Position numbers and translations under genes: made by a program. A stretch of DNA of 64,000 nt from Sphingobacterium sp. HMA12. GTDB taxonomy: Bacteria; Bacteroidota; Bacteroidia; Sphingobacteriales; Sphingobacteriaceae. Each line of letters starts with the position of its first letter. The first letter of the stretch is position 1. The DNA is taken from assembly GCF_002933815.1 (NCBI RefSeq), contig NZ_BEYR01000006.1:248001-312000 (forward strand), given 5' to 3'. Below the pieces are notes generated by a model. It saw only the letters and a list, made by a program, of their open reading frames with translations. It was not told where the DNA came from and made no database searches. This document shows, piece by piece, positions 16,777 to 24,839 of this stretch.

Positions 16777-18270
16777 TTAGTTTTTCCAACGATAAGAGAC
16801 GACTGAATTTGCAGGAACCTCATAGTTAAAATGATGTTTACCATCTGCCAGTGTAATTTTCCGGTTGTCATTCGATTCATTCAACAACACTACAGCATAG
16901 CTTCCGTCTGTATTCTGAAAGGCACTATAGACCAGTCCTGCAGCGGTATATCCTGTAGCGCCAATACGTGTCGCACCGGATTTGACTACAGACGACAGAT
17001 GTCCTACAATATAATAATGCGAATTGCGCGTGATACTCTTGTAATTTGACTTGCTAATATCAACGGCACCATAGCAGGTCTGACAACCGCCCTCGCGATT
17101 TGGCCCCTTATCCGTATCCAGCATCAAATTCCAAACAATAACACCCTTGCTCCAATTGTTTACAGTCCCTAGCGCCACTTCGCGCATATCTTCCATTAAA
17201 CGCTTTTCAAGATTACGCCCATCATTCCATTCCCCGATAGATGTCTCTGTAAAAACCAGTTCCTTATCCGGACGCTGATTATGAATATCAATTAACTCCG
17301 CTTTATCACCACCATAGTTGTGATAAGCTGCGCCAGCAATAAAGGAAGCCGCTCCTGCATCATTATAGATTTTGATAGGATAATCTTCCTGGTCAGCCAT
17401 ATTATCGTAATTATAGTTATGGTCAAATGCGTAGATCTTCGTAGCAATACTGGCAGCCTTAAGCTGTGGGCCTAGAGATTGTTTGATAAATGCTTGTTGC
17501 TCCTGCCATGACATGTACATTGAAGCAGAATTTTTTCGATTCAATGGCTCATTTTGAACGGTAATTGAATAAATATTAATGCCCTCCTTCTTCATTGCCT
17601 GAAGCCATTGTACAAAATACCAACCGTAATCCTGATAGTATTTCGGATTTAATTGACCGCTGGTCCAGGAATCAAAAGGTTTTAAATCTGTCAGATTATT
17701 GACCTTCATCCATTTTGGCGGAGTCCATGGCGATCCCATAATTTTGACGTTTGGATTGATGGCTAGAATCTCTTTCAGCACAGGAATAACATATTGCTTT
17801 TCTTCTGACTGCAGCCCAAAATTTTCCTTTCCTTCCTTGTCCCAACAGGTATACTCGCTTAATGAAAAATCCGAACATCCGATAGCAATACGAATATAGC
17901 TCATGCCCATACCATCTTTATCGGAGAACGTCTCGGTAAGAAATTTCGTCCGATCCTCCTTACTCATTTTCATCAGATTATAACAGGTAGAGCCCGTTAT
18001 AGCAGCACCAAATCCGTCCATTGTCTGAAACTTCTGATCAGGATTTAAGGAAATCGTATTGGGCGACATATTAAACTTTGTGCTAAAATCGACATATTTT
18101 TTTGTCAGATCATAAGCACGGTTTGTATTAGTCATTACAATAGTGACATCGCCAGATTTTTTGATATCATCACCTTGTGAAGGTGTGAAGCTATCACGGT
18201 TACAAGATGTTGCTGTGATCAGACAGGACAACAAGAATGTATATATCATAGTTTTATTATTACGTTTCAT
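16777..18270 (-). CDS. GH30 family glycoside hydrolase, probable endo-beta-1,6-glucanase
   Basis: A 497-residue lipoprotein (lipobox ends at Cys23). A (beta/alpha)8 barrel starts near residue 80 (FQTMDGFGAAITGSTCYNL), followed by a C-terminal beta-domain ending VPANSVVSYRWKN. The acid/base is E241 in TVQNEPL and the nucleophile is E342 in VFTETSIGEWN, both in the spacing of clan A enzymes. SPWTPPKWMK is typical of GH30. The overall pattern resembles GH30_3-type enzymes, which cut beta-1,6-glucan of fungal walls; other GH30 groups act on glucosylceramide or xylan. Encoded directly after susD and before a glycan-binding lipoprotein. Family call firm; substrate inferred from resemblance and locus layout. 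Confidence 0.9.
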   Translation of the reverse strand: MKRNNKTMIYTFLLSCLITATSCNRDSFTPSQGDDIKKSGDVTIVMTNTNRAYDLTKKYVDFSTKFNMSPNTISLNPDQKFQTMDGFGAAITGSTCYNLMKMSKEDRTKFLTETFSDKDGMGMSYIRIAIGCSDFSLSEYTCWDKEGKENFGLQSEEKQYVIPVLKEILAINPNVKIMGSPWTPPKWMKVNNLTDLKPFDSWTSGQLNPKYYQDYGWYFVQWLQAMKKEGINIYSITVQNEPLNRKNSASMYMSWQEQQAFIKQSLGPQLKAASIATKIYAFDHNYNYDNMADQEDYPIKIYNDAGAASFIAGAAYHNYGGDKAELIDIHNQRPDKELVFTETSIGEWNDGRNLEKRLMEDMREVALGTVNNWSKGVIVWNLMLDTDKGPNREGGCQTCYGAVDISKSNYKSITRNSHYYIVGHLSSVVKSGATRIGATGYTAAGLVYSAFQNTDGSYAVVLLNESNDNRKITLADGKHHFNYEVPANSVVSYRWKN

Positions 18271-18284
18271 AAAAAATTAAATAA

Positions 18285-19805
18285 TTAGTATCCTGGATTC
18301 TGAACTAAGTTAGGATTCTGGTCAATTTTAGGTTGCGGAATCGGCAGACGGTAGGAATTCTTTGTGAACGGATATACCTGCGCCTTTCTTCCTGAGTCTT
18401 TCGCATACACAGCATTCATGACAACTTCCACCTTATCCAAACGAACCAGATCAAACCAACGCTGTCCTTCGAAGGCTAATTCTAAGCGACGCTCTTTTAA
18501 ATATGCTTCCAGCAAAGCATCTTTATTCGCACGAACTCCAGCAGATAATTTGGGCAATTTTACACGCGTACGGATCTTATCAATAATATCAGCTGCCCCC
18601 GAAAGATTTGACCCCAATTGGATCATGGCTTCAGCTTTCAATAACAAAATATCGGCGTAGCGGAGCTTGACGATGCTACTCATGCCCGAACGCAACTTAA
18701 ACATAAAAGGATAATGGCTTGATGGGTAATAGTTGCTCCAGGTTGTTGTATAATAAACAATAGATTGTGCCATCCGAATTTGATCTGCTTCATTCGTATA
18801 TGCTTGTATCAAATCACGTGATGGTGTGACCCATTTGGCCCATGTAAATGCATTGTCGTAATTAGACAGGTCGCGACCAAACATCCAGGTCGCCCAGTTT
18901 CCAGATCCAGGCATAAATTGCGCCTCTAAAATTGATTCTTTTGTATTTCGTTGCGCTAGGTCTGTCTTGGCCGCATTCAATTCATATAAATCCCCATAAT
19001 TGGGATTCAAATCAAATCCATCTCCAGTCAATGCGTCCGCATACTGAATAACTTTATTATAATCCCGGAGGGGTTTTTCCGCATAGAGTTTTACCAACAT
19101 TGCCCGGGCTACGGATTTTGTAAACAAGGTTTTATTCGCATTGTTATTGACCGGGGCATCAACCAGGGCCTCCAACAGATCCTTCTCGATCTGTTTATGC
19201 GCTTCCTCTTCAGTCGCCTGCTTGGGGAAGTACTCCGGGTATACGGCTTCGATATTTTCCGCGGTAATATCTTTTCCTTGTGTTGTAATTACTGGAATGG
19301 AGCCAAATATGCGCACCATATCAAACATCGCCAGTGCCCGAAAGATTTTACCCTGCGCCTTGTAAACTTTGATGTCAGCATCACTAATGGATTTATCCGC
19401 AACACTATCAACATTGATTATTAAACGGTTGGCCCGCGCAATATCTTCAAGATAACGTGTCCAATCGCGATCAACAACGGAGTTGGATCCCTCAATAGAA
19501 TTATTTTCAAATGGTACAACTTCGGCACCTGTTGTTCCTGCGTACGCATTATCAGCATGGGAATCGCCGATCAACAATAGGTCCAGATACCAATGCTCTT
19601 GCCTATCTCGCATCTGTTGGTAAATCCCAGAAAGAAAATTATCTACCTCGCTTCTGTTTTTAAAGACGATCTGTGTTCCATTTTCTGTTTTACCCTGACT
19701 AACATCTGTATAACTGTCCAGTGGATCGCGATTTAGCGAGCAAGAAGCCAGCAACAAGCCTGTCATGAACAAAGGTAAAAAATATTTAATATTTGTTTTT
19801 TTCAT
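18285..19805 (-). CDS. SusD/RagB-family surface lipoprotein (GH30 locus)
   Basis: A 506-residue SusD-like protein. Start 19805 gives MKKTNIKYFLPLFMTGLLLASC with Cys22 as the lipidated residue. N-terminal TPR-like helices (VDRDWTRYLEDIARANRLI) and the C-terminal RagB part (LRYADILLLKAEAMIQLG, LKERRLELAFEGQRWFDLVR, LPIPQPKIDQNPNLVQNPGY) are complete. It begins 10 bases after the susC stop and is followed by GH30, so it is co-transcribed with both. It should cap the SusC channel and bind the glucan fragments made at the cell surface. Confidence 0.95.
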   Translation of the reverse strand: MKKTNIKYFLPLFMTGLLLASCSLNRDPLDSYTDVSQGKTENGTQIVFKNRSEVDNFLSGIYQQMRDRQEHWYLDLLLIGDSHADNAYAGTTGAEVVPFENNSIEGSNSVVDRDWTRYLEDIARANRLIINVDSVADKSISDADIKVYKAQGKIFRALAMFDMVRIFGSIPVITTQGKDITAENIEAVYPEYFPKQATEEEAHKQIEKDLLEALVDAPVNNNANKTLFTKSVARAMLVKLYAEKPLRDYNKVIQYADALTGDGFDLNPNYGDLYELNAAKTDLAQRNTKESILEAQFMPGSGNWATWMFGRDLSNYDNAFTWAKWVTPSRDLIQAYTNEADQIRMAQSIVYYTTTWSNYYPSSHYPFMFKLRSGMSSIVKLRYADILLLKAEAMIQLGSNLSGAADIIDKIRTRVKLPKLSAGVRANKDALLEAYLKERRLELAFEGQRWFDLVRLDKVEVVMNAVYAKDSGRKAQVYPFTKNSYRLPIPQPKIDQNPNLVQNPGY

Positions 19806-19815
19806 CACCATTCAA

Positions 19816-22788
19816 TTAAAATTCTACATTTACACCAAGTACAAAAGATCTATTTTGTGGATATGTCCCCCAATCGAGGCCTTGTACTCTTCCCGAATTC
19901 CCCCACTGGTTTACCTCCGGATCCATGCCTGAATATTTAGTCAGCGTAAATAGGTTACTTGCCGAAAAATAAGGCTGAATCTTTTGAATTCCAATCTTTT
20001 TCAAACGTTCAGGTGCGATAGAATAACCCAAGGAAATATTTTTTACGCGCAAATAGCTTCCATCTTCTACAAAATAAGATGAGTTTTTAATATCAAATCC
20101 TGCTTTGGGCACATGTGTAATCTGTCCCGGAACGCGCCAGCGATCGAGTACAACTGTTGTTTGGTTACGACCATCATACATTCCTTCTGTTTCCATTCGG
20201 CTCGCATTGAAAATGTCATTCCCATAAGTACCCTGAAGAAATATACTTAAGTCAAAATTTTTCCAGGAAAAGCTATTTGTCAATCCATATACAAATTTTG
20301 GATTGGGATCTCCAATATAAGTCAGGTCGGAAGGGGATGTTTTGCCATCACCATTCAAATCTCTATACATTAATTCACCTGTCTCCGGATTTACACCATC
20401 AGAGATATAACCATAAAATCCACCTAAAGGCCTTCCGGGTTCATTCCTAACGACAGTTGCGTTCACTAGATTATTTGTAACCGCATCATTGTAGATTTTT
20501 GTAAAGACGAGCTTATCCAGACGGTTCTTGTTAAAAGAAATATTAAAATCCGTATTCCATGTAAAATCTCCTGTTAAATTCTTGGAGTTTATTCCGATCT
20601 CAAATCCCTTATTAGTCATCTCGCCCTCGTTTCGTTTAATTGTACTCGCCGAAGAAGAACCTGTAGGCAAGCTTACTTCCATCAGCATATCTGTTGTTTT
20701 TTTATGGTAGTAATCTAAGGTCAGGTTCAATCTGTTATTTAATGTAGAAAAATCAATCCCCACATTTGCCTGGGTAGTCGTCTCCCATTTTAAATCTGTC
20801 GCTCTCAATGTAGTCGAATTCCCAATATTCGGCGGGGAATATTGGTATTTGTCTTCAAACCAAGGTAAGCGCTGAATCACATTGAACGAAAGATAAGAGT
20901 AGTCTCCAAGTCCAGATTGGTTTCCAGTCTGCCCCCATCCGCCACGTATTTTCAGATCATTGATCCAGTCTACATCTTTCATAAAATCCTCCGCTGATAA
21001 GCGCCATGCAGCCGACACCGAAGGAAAATATCCCCAGCGACCGGAAGGGCTTAATTTAGACGATCCATCCGCACGCATATTTGCAGTTACCAGATATTTT
21101 CCATCGTAATTGTACATCGCACGGGCAAAATAGGATAGGATGGCCCAATTGGACGCTCCAGAGCCGGTTCCATTCCATGAAATCTTGTTTGCCGCATTTA
21201 GTGTCTGGATAATTCCGTTGGCATAGTTCGAACCATAAATATAACTATTGGAATATTTTGAATCTGTCCAAGATGAACCTGCCATCGTCTCCAAGCTATG
21301 TTTTCCAAAGCTTCTGCTGTAAGTCAGCACATTGTCCCAAGTCAATACCGTGTTTGTGTTGCGTGCGTCAGAGGCCTCTCCAAATTGATTTCTACCCTGT
21401 TGCGTAATCCAAGGATCTAAAAATGTTGTCAGTACGCCCGACCGTCTATCCATTGAAAATGAAGACTTCCAGGTTAAATTAGGCATAAAGGATATCAATA
21501 CACTTCCTGTTGCCAATAATCTATTCTCCCGATTATTGTTATTCTTGGTTCGTTCGAGATTTTCTAAAGGGCTGTTTATATTTAGTCCATTGAAATTGGT
21601 ATTGTATCGATCAGGAAACAAAGGATCCCATATAGGTGCATAAGTAGGCGTATTGATGATCGAAGTAACTACTCCCCCACGATTAGATCCGTTGCCCGAG
21701 ATAATCCCGTTGGTATTGTAATCCGCATAAGATAAATTGGCGTTAACCTTCATCCATTTTTTCACCTGATTATCTATATTCGCTTTGAAGTTATAACGTC
21801 TAAAGAATGAACCTTGCAGTGTGCCTTTTTCTGTCAGATAACCTCCGCCCAAATAATAGCGTAATTTCTCATTACCATCAGAGATTGATAACTGGTAATT
21901 CTGTTGAACTCCGGTTTTATAAGTTTCCTTAAACCAGTCTGTTTGATCAGTAAGCCCTTCTGGCAGCTTTACATAACCTGTCTCATCCATCAACTCCTTG
22001 TATTGTGCGGTATTCAACACTTTTACGGTATTATTTACCACATTTGCTGTAGCTTGCGCTCCCAGGGTAATTTTAGCTTCCCCAGCTTTTCCAGATTTTG
22101 TGGTCACAAGAATAACACCATTTGCTCCACGCGACCCATAAATAGCTGCCGACGAAGCATCTTTTAAAATCTGAATGTCCGTTATATCACTTGGTGATAA
22201 AAATTTGATGTCCTCAACAGGTAGTCCATCGACAACATAAAGTGGGTCATTTGAACCATTGAATGAGGTTGTACCCCGGACTTTAATTGACATCTCACCA
22301 CCGGGCGCTCCATTGGGTTGGATCACAGAAACACCTGCAGCCTTCCCTTGTATGGCCTGCCCCAAACTTACGACCGGCCTCTTCTCCAAATCTTTGGTCG
22401 ACACAGAGGAAATTGCAGTGGTTACATCTTTCCGTTTTACGGCACCATAACCGATCACAATAACGTCTTCAAGTACATTGGTCGATGCGTTCAGCTGAAC
22501 AGTCATTGTACTATTAGCCGGCAATTCTTTATTGTCGTAGCCAACAAAACTAAATTGAAGAATACTACCTTGAACAGCTGAAATTTGAAAACGCCCATCT
22601 CCGTTACTGGAAACCGCATTACTGGTACCTTTCTGTGTAATTGTTACGCCAGTGAGTGGTTTCTGATCCTGGGCATCAAGCACCCGTCCACTGACCTGAA
22701 TACGGTCTTGTGCAAATACCGAATTCAACCAGGTACACAAGAAAATCAGCCCCATGGAAAAGGTTACTTTTCGAGTAAAGTAAATCAT
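19816..22788 (-). CDS. SusC/RagA-family TonB-dependent transporter (GH30 locus)
   Basis: A 990-residue channel. A signal peptide ends at SVFAQ (about residue 27), followed by a carboxypeptidase-regulatory-like domain (about 30-110, VSGRVLDAQDQKPLTGVTI), VLEDVIVIGYGAVKRKDVT, the plug (SLGQAIQGKAAGVSVIQPNGAPG, DPLYVVDGLPVEDIKFLSP, YGSRGANGVILVTTKSG) and a barrel ending FVLGVNVEF. No STN domain. It is the first structural gene of the putative beta-1,6-glucan locus. A consensus promoter and a cluster of repeated TACT-A6 motifs lie upstream, next to the SusR-like regulator gene. It imports oligosaccharides cut by the GH30 enzyme (inference). Confidence 0.95.
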   Translation of the reverse strand: MIYFTRKVTFSMGLIFLCTWLNSVFAQDRIQVSGRVLDAQDQKPLTGVTITQKGTSNAVSSNGDGRFQISAVQGSILQFSFVGYDNKELPANSTMTVQLNASTNVLEDVIVIGYGAVKRKDVTTAISSVSTKDLEKRPVVSLGQAIQGKAAGVSVIQPNGAPGGEMSIKVRGTTSFNGSNDPLYVVDGLPVEDIKFLSPSDITDIQILKDASSAAIYGSRGANGVILVTTKSGKAGEAKITLGAQATANVVNNTVKVLNTAQYKELMDETGYVKLPEGLTDQTDWFKETYKTGVQQNYQLSISDGNEKLRYYLGGGYLTEKGTLQGSFFRRYNFKANIDNQVKKWMKVNANLSYADYNTNGIISGNGSNRGGVVTSIINTPTYAPIWDPLFPDRYNTNFNGLNINSPLENLERTKNNNNRENRLLATGSVLISFMPNLTWKSSFSMDRRSGVLTTFLDPWITQQGRNQFGEASDARNTNTVLTWDNVLTYSRSFGKHSLETMAGSSWTDSKYSNSYIYGSNYANGIIQTLNAANKISWNGTGSGASNWAILSYFARAMYNYDGKYLVTANMRADGSSKLSPSGRWGYFPSVSAAWRLSAEDFMKDVDWINDLKIRGGWGQTGNQSGLGDYSYLSFNVIQRLPWFEDKYQYSPPNIGNSTTLRATDLKWETTTQANVGIDFSTLNNRLNLTLDYYHKKTTDMLMEVSLPTGSSSASTIKRNEGEMTNKGFEIGINSKNLTGDFTWNTDFNISFNKNRLDKLVFTKIYNDAVTNNLVNATVVRNEPGRPLGGFYGYISDGVNPETGELMYRDLNGDGKTSPSDLTYIGDPNPKFVYGLTNSFSWKNFDLSIFLQGTYGNDIFNASRMETEGMYDGRNQTTVVLDRWRVPGQITHVPKAGFDIKNSSYFVEDGSYLRVKNISLGYSIAPERLKKIGIQKIQPYFSASNLFTLTKYSGMDPEVNQWGNSGRVQGLDWGTYPQNRSFVLGVNVEF

Positions 22789-22868
22789 ATGAAATAAAAA
22801 AATTGGTTATTGTTTTGTCTTTGGTTATTCCAAATTGCGAGGAGTTTCCCCTGCTCCATCGCTTAAAA

Positions 22869-22876
22869 CAAAACTA
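22869..22876 (-). promoter_or_regulatory. Candidate -7 promoter element for the GH30-locus susC
   Basis: The minus strand reads TAGTTTTG, an exact match to TAnnTTTG, 81 bases before the susC start. No good -33 TTTG is seen, which fits an activator-dependent promoter. A repeat cluster lies just upstream. Confidence 0.5.
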
Positions 22877-22904
22877 GTAGGACCCAGACAGGAAAAAAAG
22901 CGAC

Positions 22905-22992
22905 GGTACTAAAAAAGTACCTACAAAAAAACATAAGATACTAAAAAACAATATCATACGAAAATAAATATAAGATAAAAAGTACCAAAAAG
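22905..22992. promoter_or_regulatory. Candidate operator cluster for the SusR-like regulator
   Basis: Three related motifs lie upstream of the susC promoter. They are the inverted repeat GGTACT-A5-AGTACC (22905-22921), GATACTAAAAAAC (22937-22949) and AGTACCAAAAAG (22981-22992). The first two TACTAAAAAA cores are 32 bases apart, about three helical turns. Binding by the adjacent regulator is inferred. Confidence 0.5.
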
Positions 22993-23043
22993 AGATCGAA
23001 TACAGCCTTGTATTATTAATAATTTGGTATTTATCAGTTGATA

Positions 23044-24672
23044 TTAAGATCGATCAATGGTTGCAATTTGACAAACAGCAGCCTCAAAGTCATCGCGATG
23101 ACCAGCTGCTTTGTTACGTACCTTGGTCCTATAGTTATAAACTGTACGAAGGGAGTATCTAAGGAAACTGGCAATCTTAACCGAGTCATCTATCCCCAGA
23201 CGAATCAGGGCAAAGATACGCAGTTCTGTATTGAGCAGTTCGTTCTTCTTCGGATATATCTTCTCATCCTCCTGAAGAAGAGCGTTAAATTCATCAACAA
23301 ACGTTGGATAAAGGTTCAAAAAGATCCGATCAAAATTGATATAAAGTTGTTGTACCTCCCTTTCTTCCATCTGTGTCGATTTCAATTGCTCCCGAATTGC
23401 TTCCCACTGGTGATTGGATGCTTTTTTCAGTAAAGCTTTTCGTATATCCTCCATTTTGTCGATATAGCTTGAACACATATCAAAAAATTGCGCAATATAC
23501 TCCTCTTTAATGTGATTGGATTCGGAGAGCTTTAAATTCGTTTGATTGATTTCAGTGTTCAACGCGCGCAACTGCTGATTGGTTCCGGACAATTCGGATC
23601 TGATCCTGCGCAAATGCTGTACTTGGCGATAGATCACTATCAAGCCGATAATTACACCGACCAATAAAATACTGACCACAACAACCAAAGCGATCAATTG
23701 CTTATTCTGGGTATTGATTTTCTGTTGGTATGCGGCATTAATGATCGGATAGGAAGAGGTGCCTTCGATAATCCGATAACGTACTTTACATAGCATCGCA
23801 TCATCAATCGCCTTTTCAATATAACGAAAGGCACAATCAAAATCCTGTTTGTCATAATAAGCTAGCGCTAAATCATGAAATGAAGCATTGTCACGATTTG
23901 CCATTTCAATATCTGCACTTGCTGACACAGCCAGATAGTAAAGTTGACCAGCCGTATTTTTTTCGTATTTATAGATCAAGCTCATAAAATAGGACAAGAG
24001 GGCGCGCTGCTCCAAGTCTTTCTGATTTTCCGTCCAAAGTTTAAAAAATTGCTTTTTAGCATCTTCCCGACTGCCATTAAATAAGGTTTTTACCGCAATG
24101 GTCGTCCGGTATTCCAATGAAGATGTCGGTAAGACCTTTAATAGCGAATCGCGATAACGTTCACTCGCCTGATAATATTCCTGGCGGTTGTTACTTTGTC
24201 CGTAATGACTATAAAATGAGCTATAGGTATCGTAATATTTGGCCAAAAGTTTGGTACCAAGGCCTGCGGGACTAATCTCATTCAACAATTTTGACGCCTC
24301 AATATAACGTCCAATCGTCGAATAAACCCAGGCTAAATCTAGTTGAATAACTGTATGAAGTGAGTCATTGTTGGCCGGAGCTAATTTTTGGCAAAGCGTG
24401 ATATAGGTAAGTGCAGCATCGGAATCAAACTTTTTATAGCTCTCAAAAATTTCGTAATTCTTCTCAAAAAAGCGCATTTGGTCAGCTTCAAGTGCTTTCG
24501 CTTCTTGTTTTAGTTTGTCCAATTTGTCTTCCCGATTTTTAACATACATCTTCTGATTTTCCATTAGATATTCTAACCGTTGAAAAATCTTGGTACTATC
24601 CGAATAGTCCTGAGCAGATAGTAAAAAACTTAAATGAAATAGAAAAATGAAAATAAAAATGCGCTGCAACAT
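23044..24672 (-). CDS. SusR-like membrane-spanning transcription regulator (TPR, DUF6377)
   Basis: A 542-residue protein with a signal peptide (1-20, ending LLSAQ), helical TPR-like repeats in the periplasm (about 25-320), one membrane span (327-348, LIALVVVVSILLVGVIIGLI), a coiled coil (about 350-390) and a cytoplasmic C-terminal domain. That domain has LRIFALIRLGIDDSVKIASFLRYS and TVYNYRTKVRNKAAG, a helix-turn-helix-like DNA-binding signature. This is the layout of SusR, which senses oligosaccharide in the periplasm and activates its sus genes directly. It lies upstream of susC on the same strand with 255 bases between. Likely activates the GH30 locus; ligand unknown. Confidence 0.85.
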   Translation of the reverse strand: MLQRIFIFIFLFHLSFLLSAQDYSDSTKIFQRLEYLMENQKMYVKNREDKLDKLKQEAKALEADQMRFFEKNYEIFESYKKFDSDAALTYITLCQKLAPANNDSLHTVIQLDLAWVYSTIGRYIEASKLLNEISPAGLGTKLLAKYYDTYSSFYSHYGQSNNRQEYYQASERYRDSLLKVLPTSSLEYRTTIAVKTLFNGSREDAKKQFFKLWTENQKDLEQRALLSYFMSLIYKYEKNTAGQLYYLAVSASADIEMANRDNASFHDLALAYYDKQDFDCAFRYIEKAIDDAMLCKVRYRIIEGTSSYPIINAAYQQKINTQNKQLIALVVVVSILLVGVIIGLIVIYRQVQHLRRIRSELSGTNQQLRALNTEINQTNLKLSESNHIKEEYIAQFFDMCSSYIDKMEDIRKALLKKASNHQWEAIREQLKSTQMEEREVQQLYINFDRIFLNLYPTFVDEFNALLQEDEKIYPKKNELLNTELRIFALIRLGIDDSVKIASFLRYSLRTVYNYRTKVRNKAAGHRDDFEAAVCQIATIDRS

Positions 24673-24695
24673 AATAAAGCCCGGTTCAACATCGT

Positions 24696-24703
24696 CAAAG
24701 CTA
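24696..24703 (-). promoter_or_regulatory. Candidate -7 promoter element for the SusR-like gene
   Basis: The minus strand reads TAGCTTTG, an exact match to TAnnTTTG, 23 bases before the start codon. A TTG about 16 bases upstream could be the -33 element. The leader would be very short. Confidence 0.4.
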
Positions 24704-24775
24704 AACTACATAAAAATAACAATAAAAAAGAGGACATCTCACGACGGCCCCTTCCCTTAACCCAATTAAGAGTTT

Positions 24776-24797
24776 AAGAATTAACAAGTTAATTCTT
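24776..24797. terminator. Hairpin downstream of the RND efflux operon
   Basis: A perfect 10-bp stem, arms 24776-24785 and 24788-24797 (AAGAATTAAC), with a two-base loop, 43 bases past the stop of the RND fusion gene on the minus strand. It is AT-rich and has no clear T-run, so only moderately supported. Confidence 0.45.
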
Positions 24798-24839
24798 TAT
24801 CGCATGAAAAATAGTTTTCTTATTATTCCACGGGCAGCT

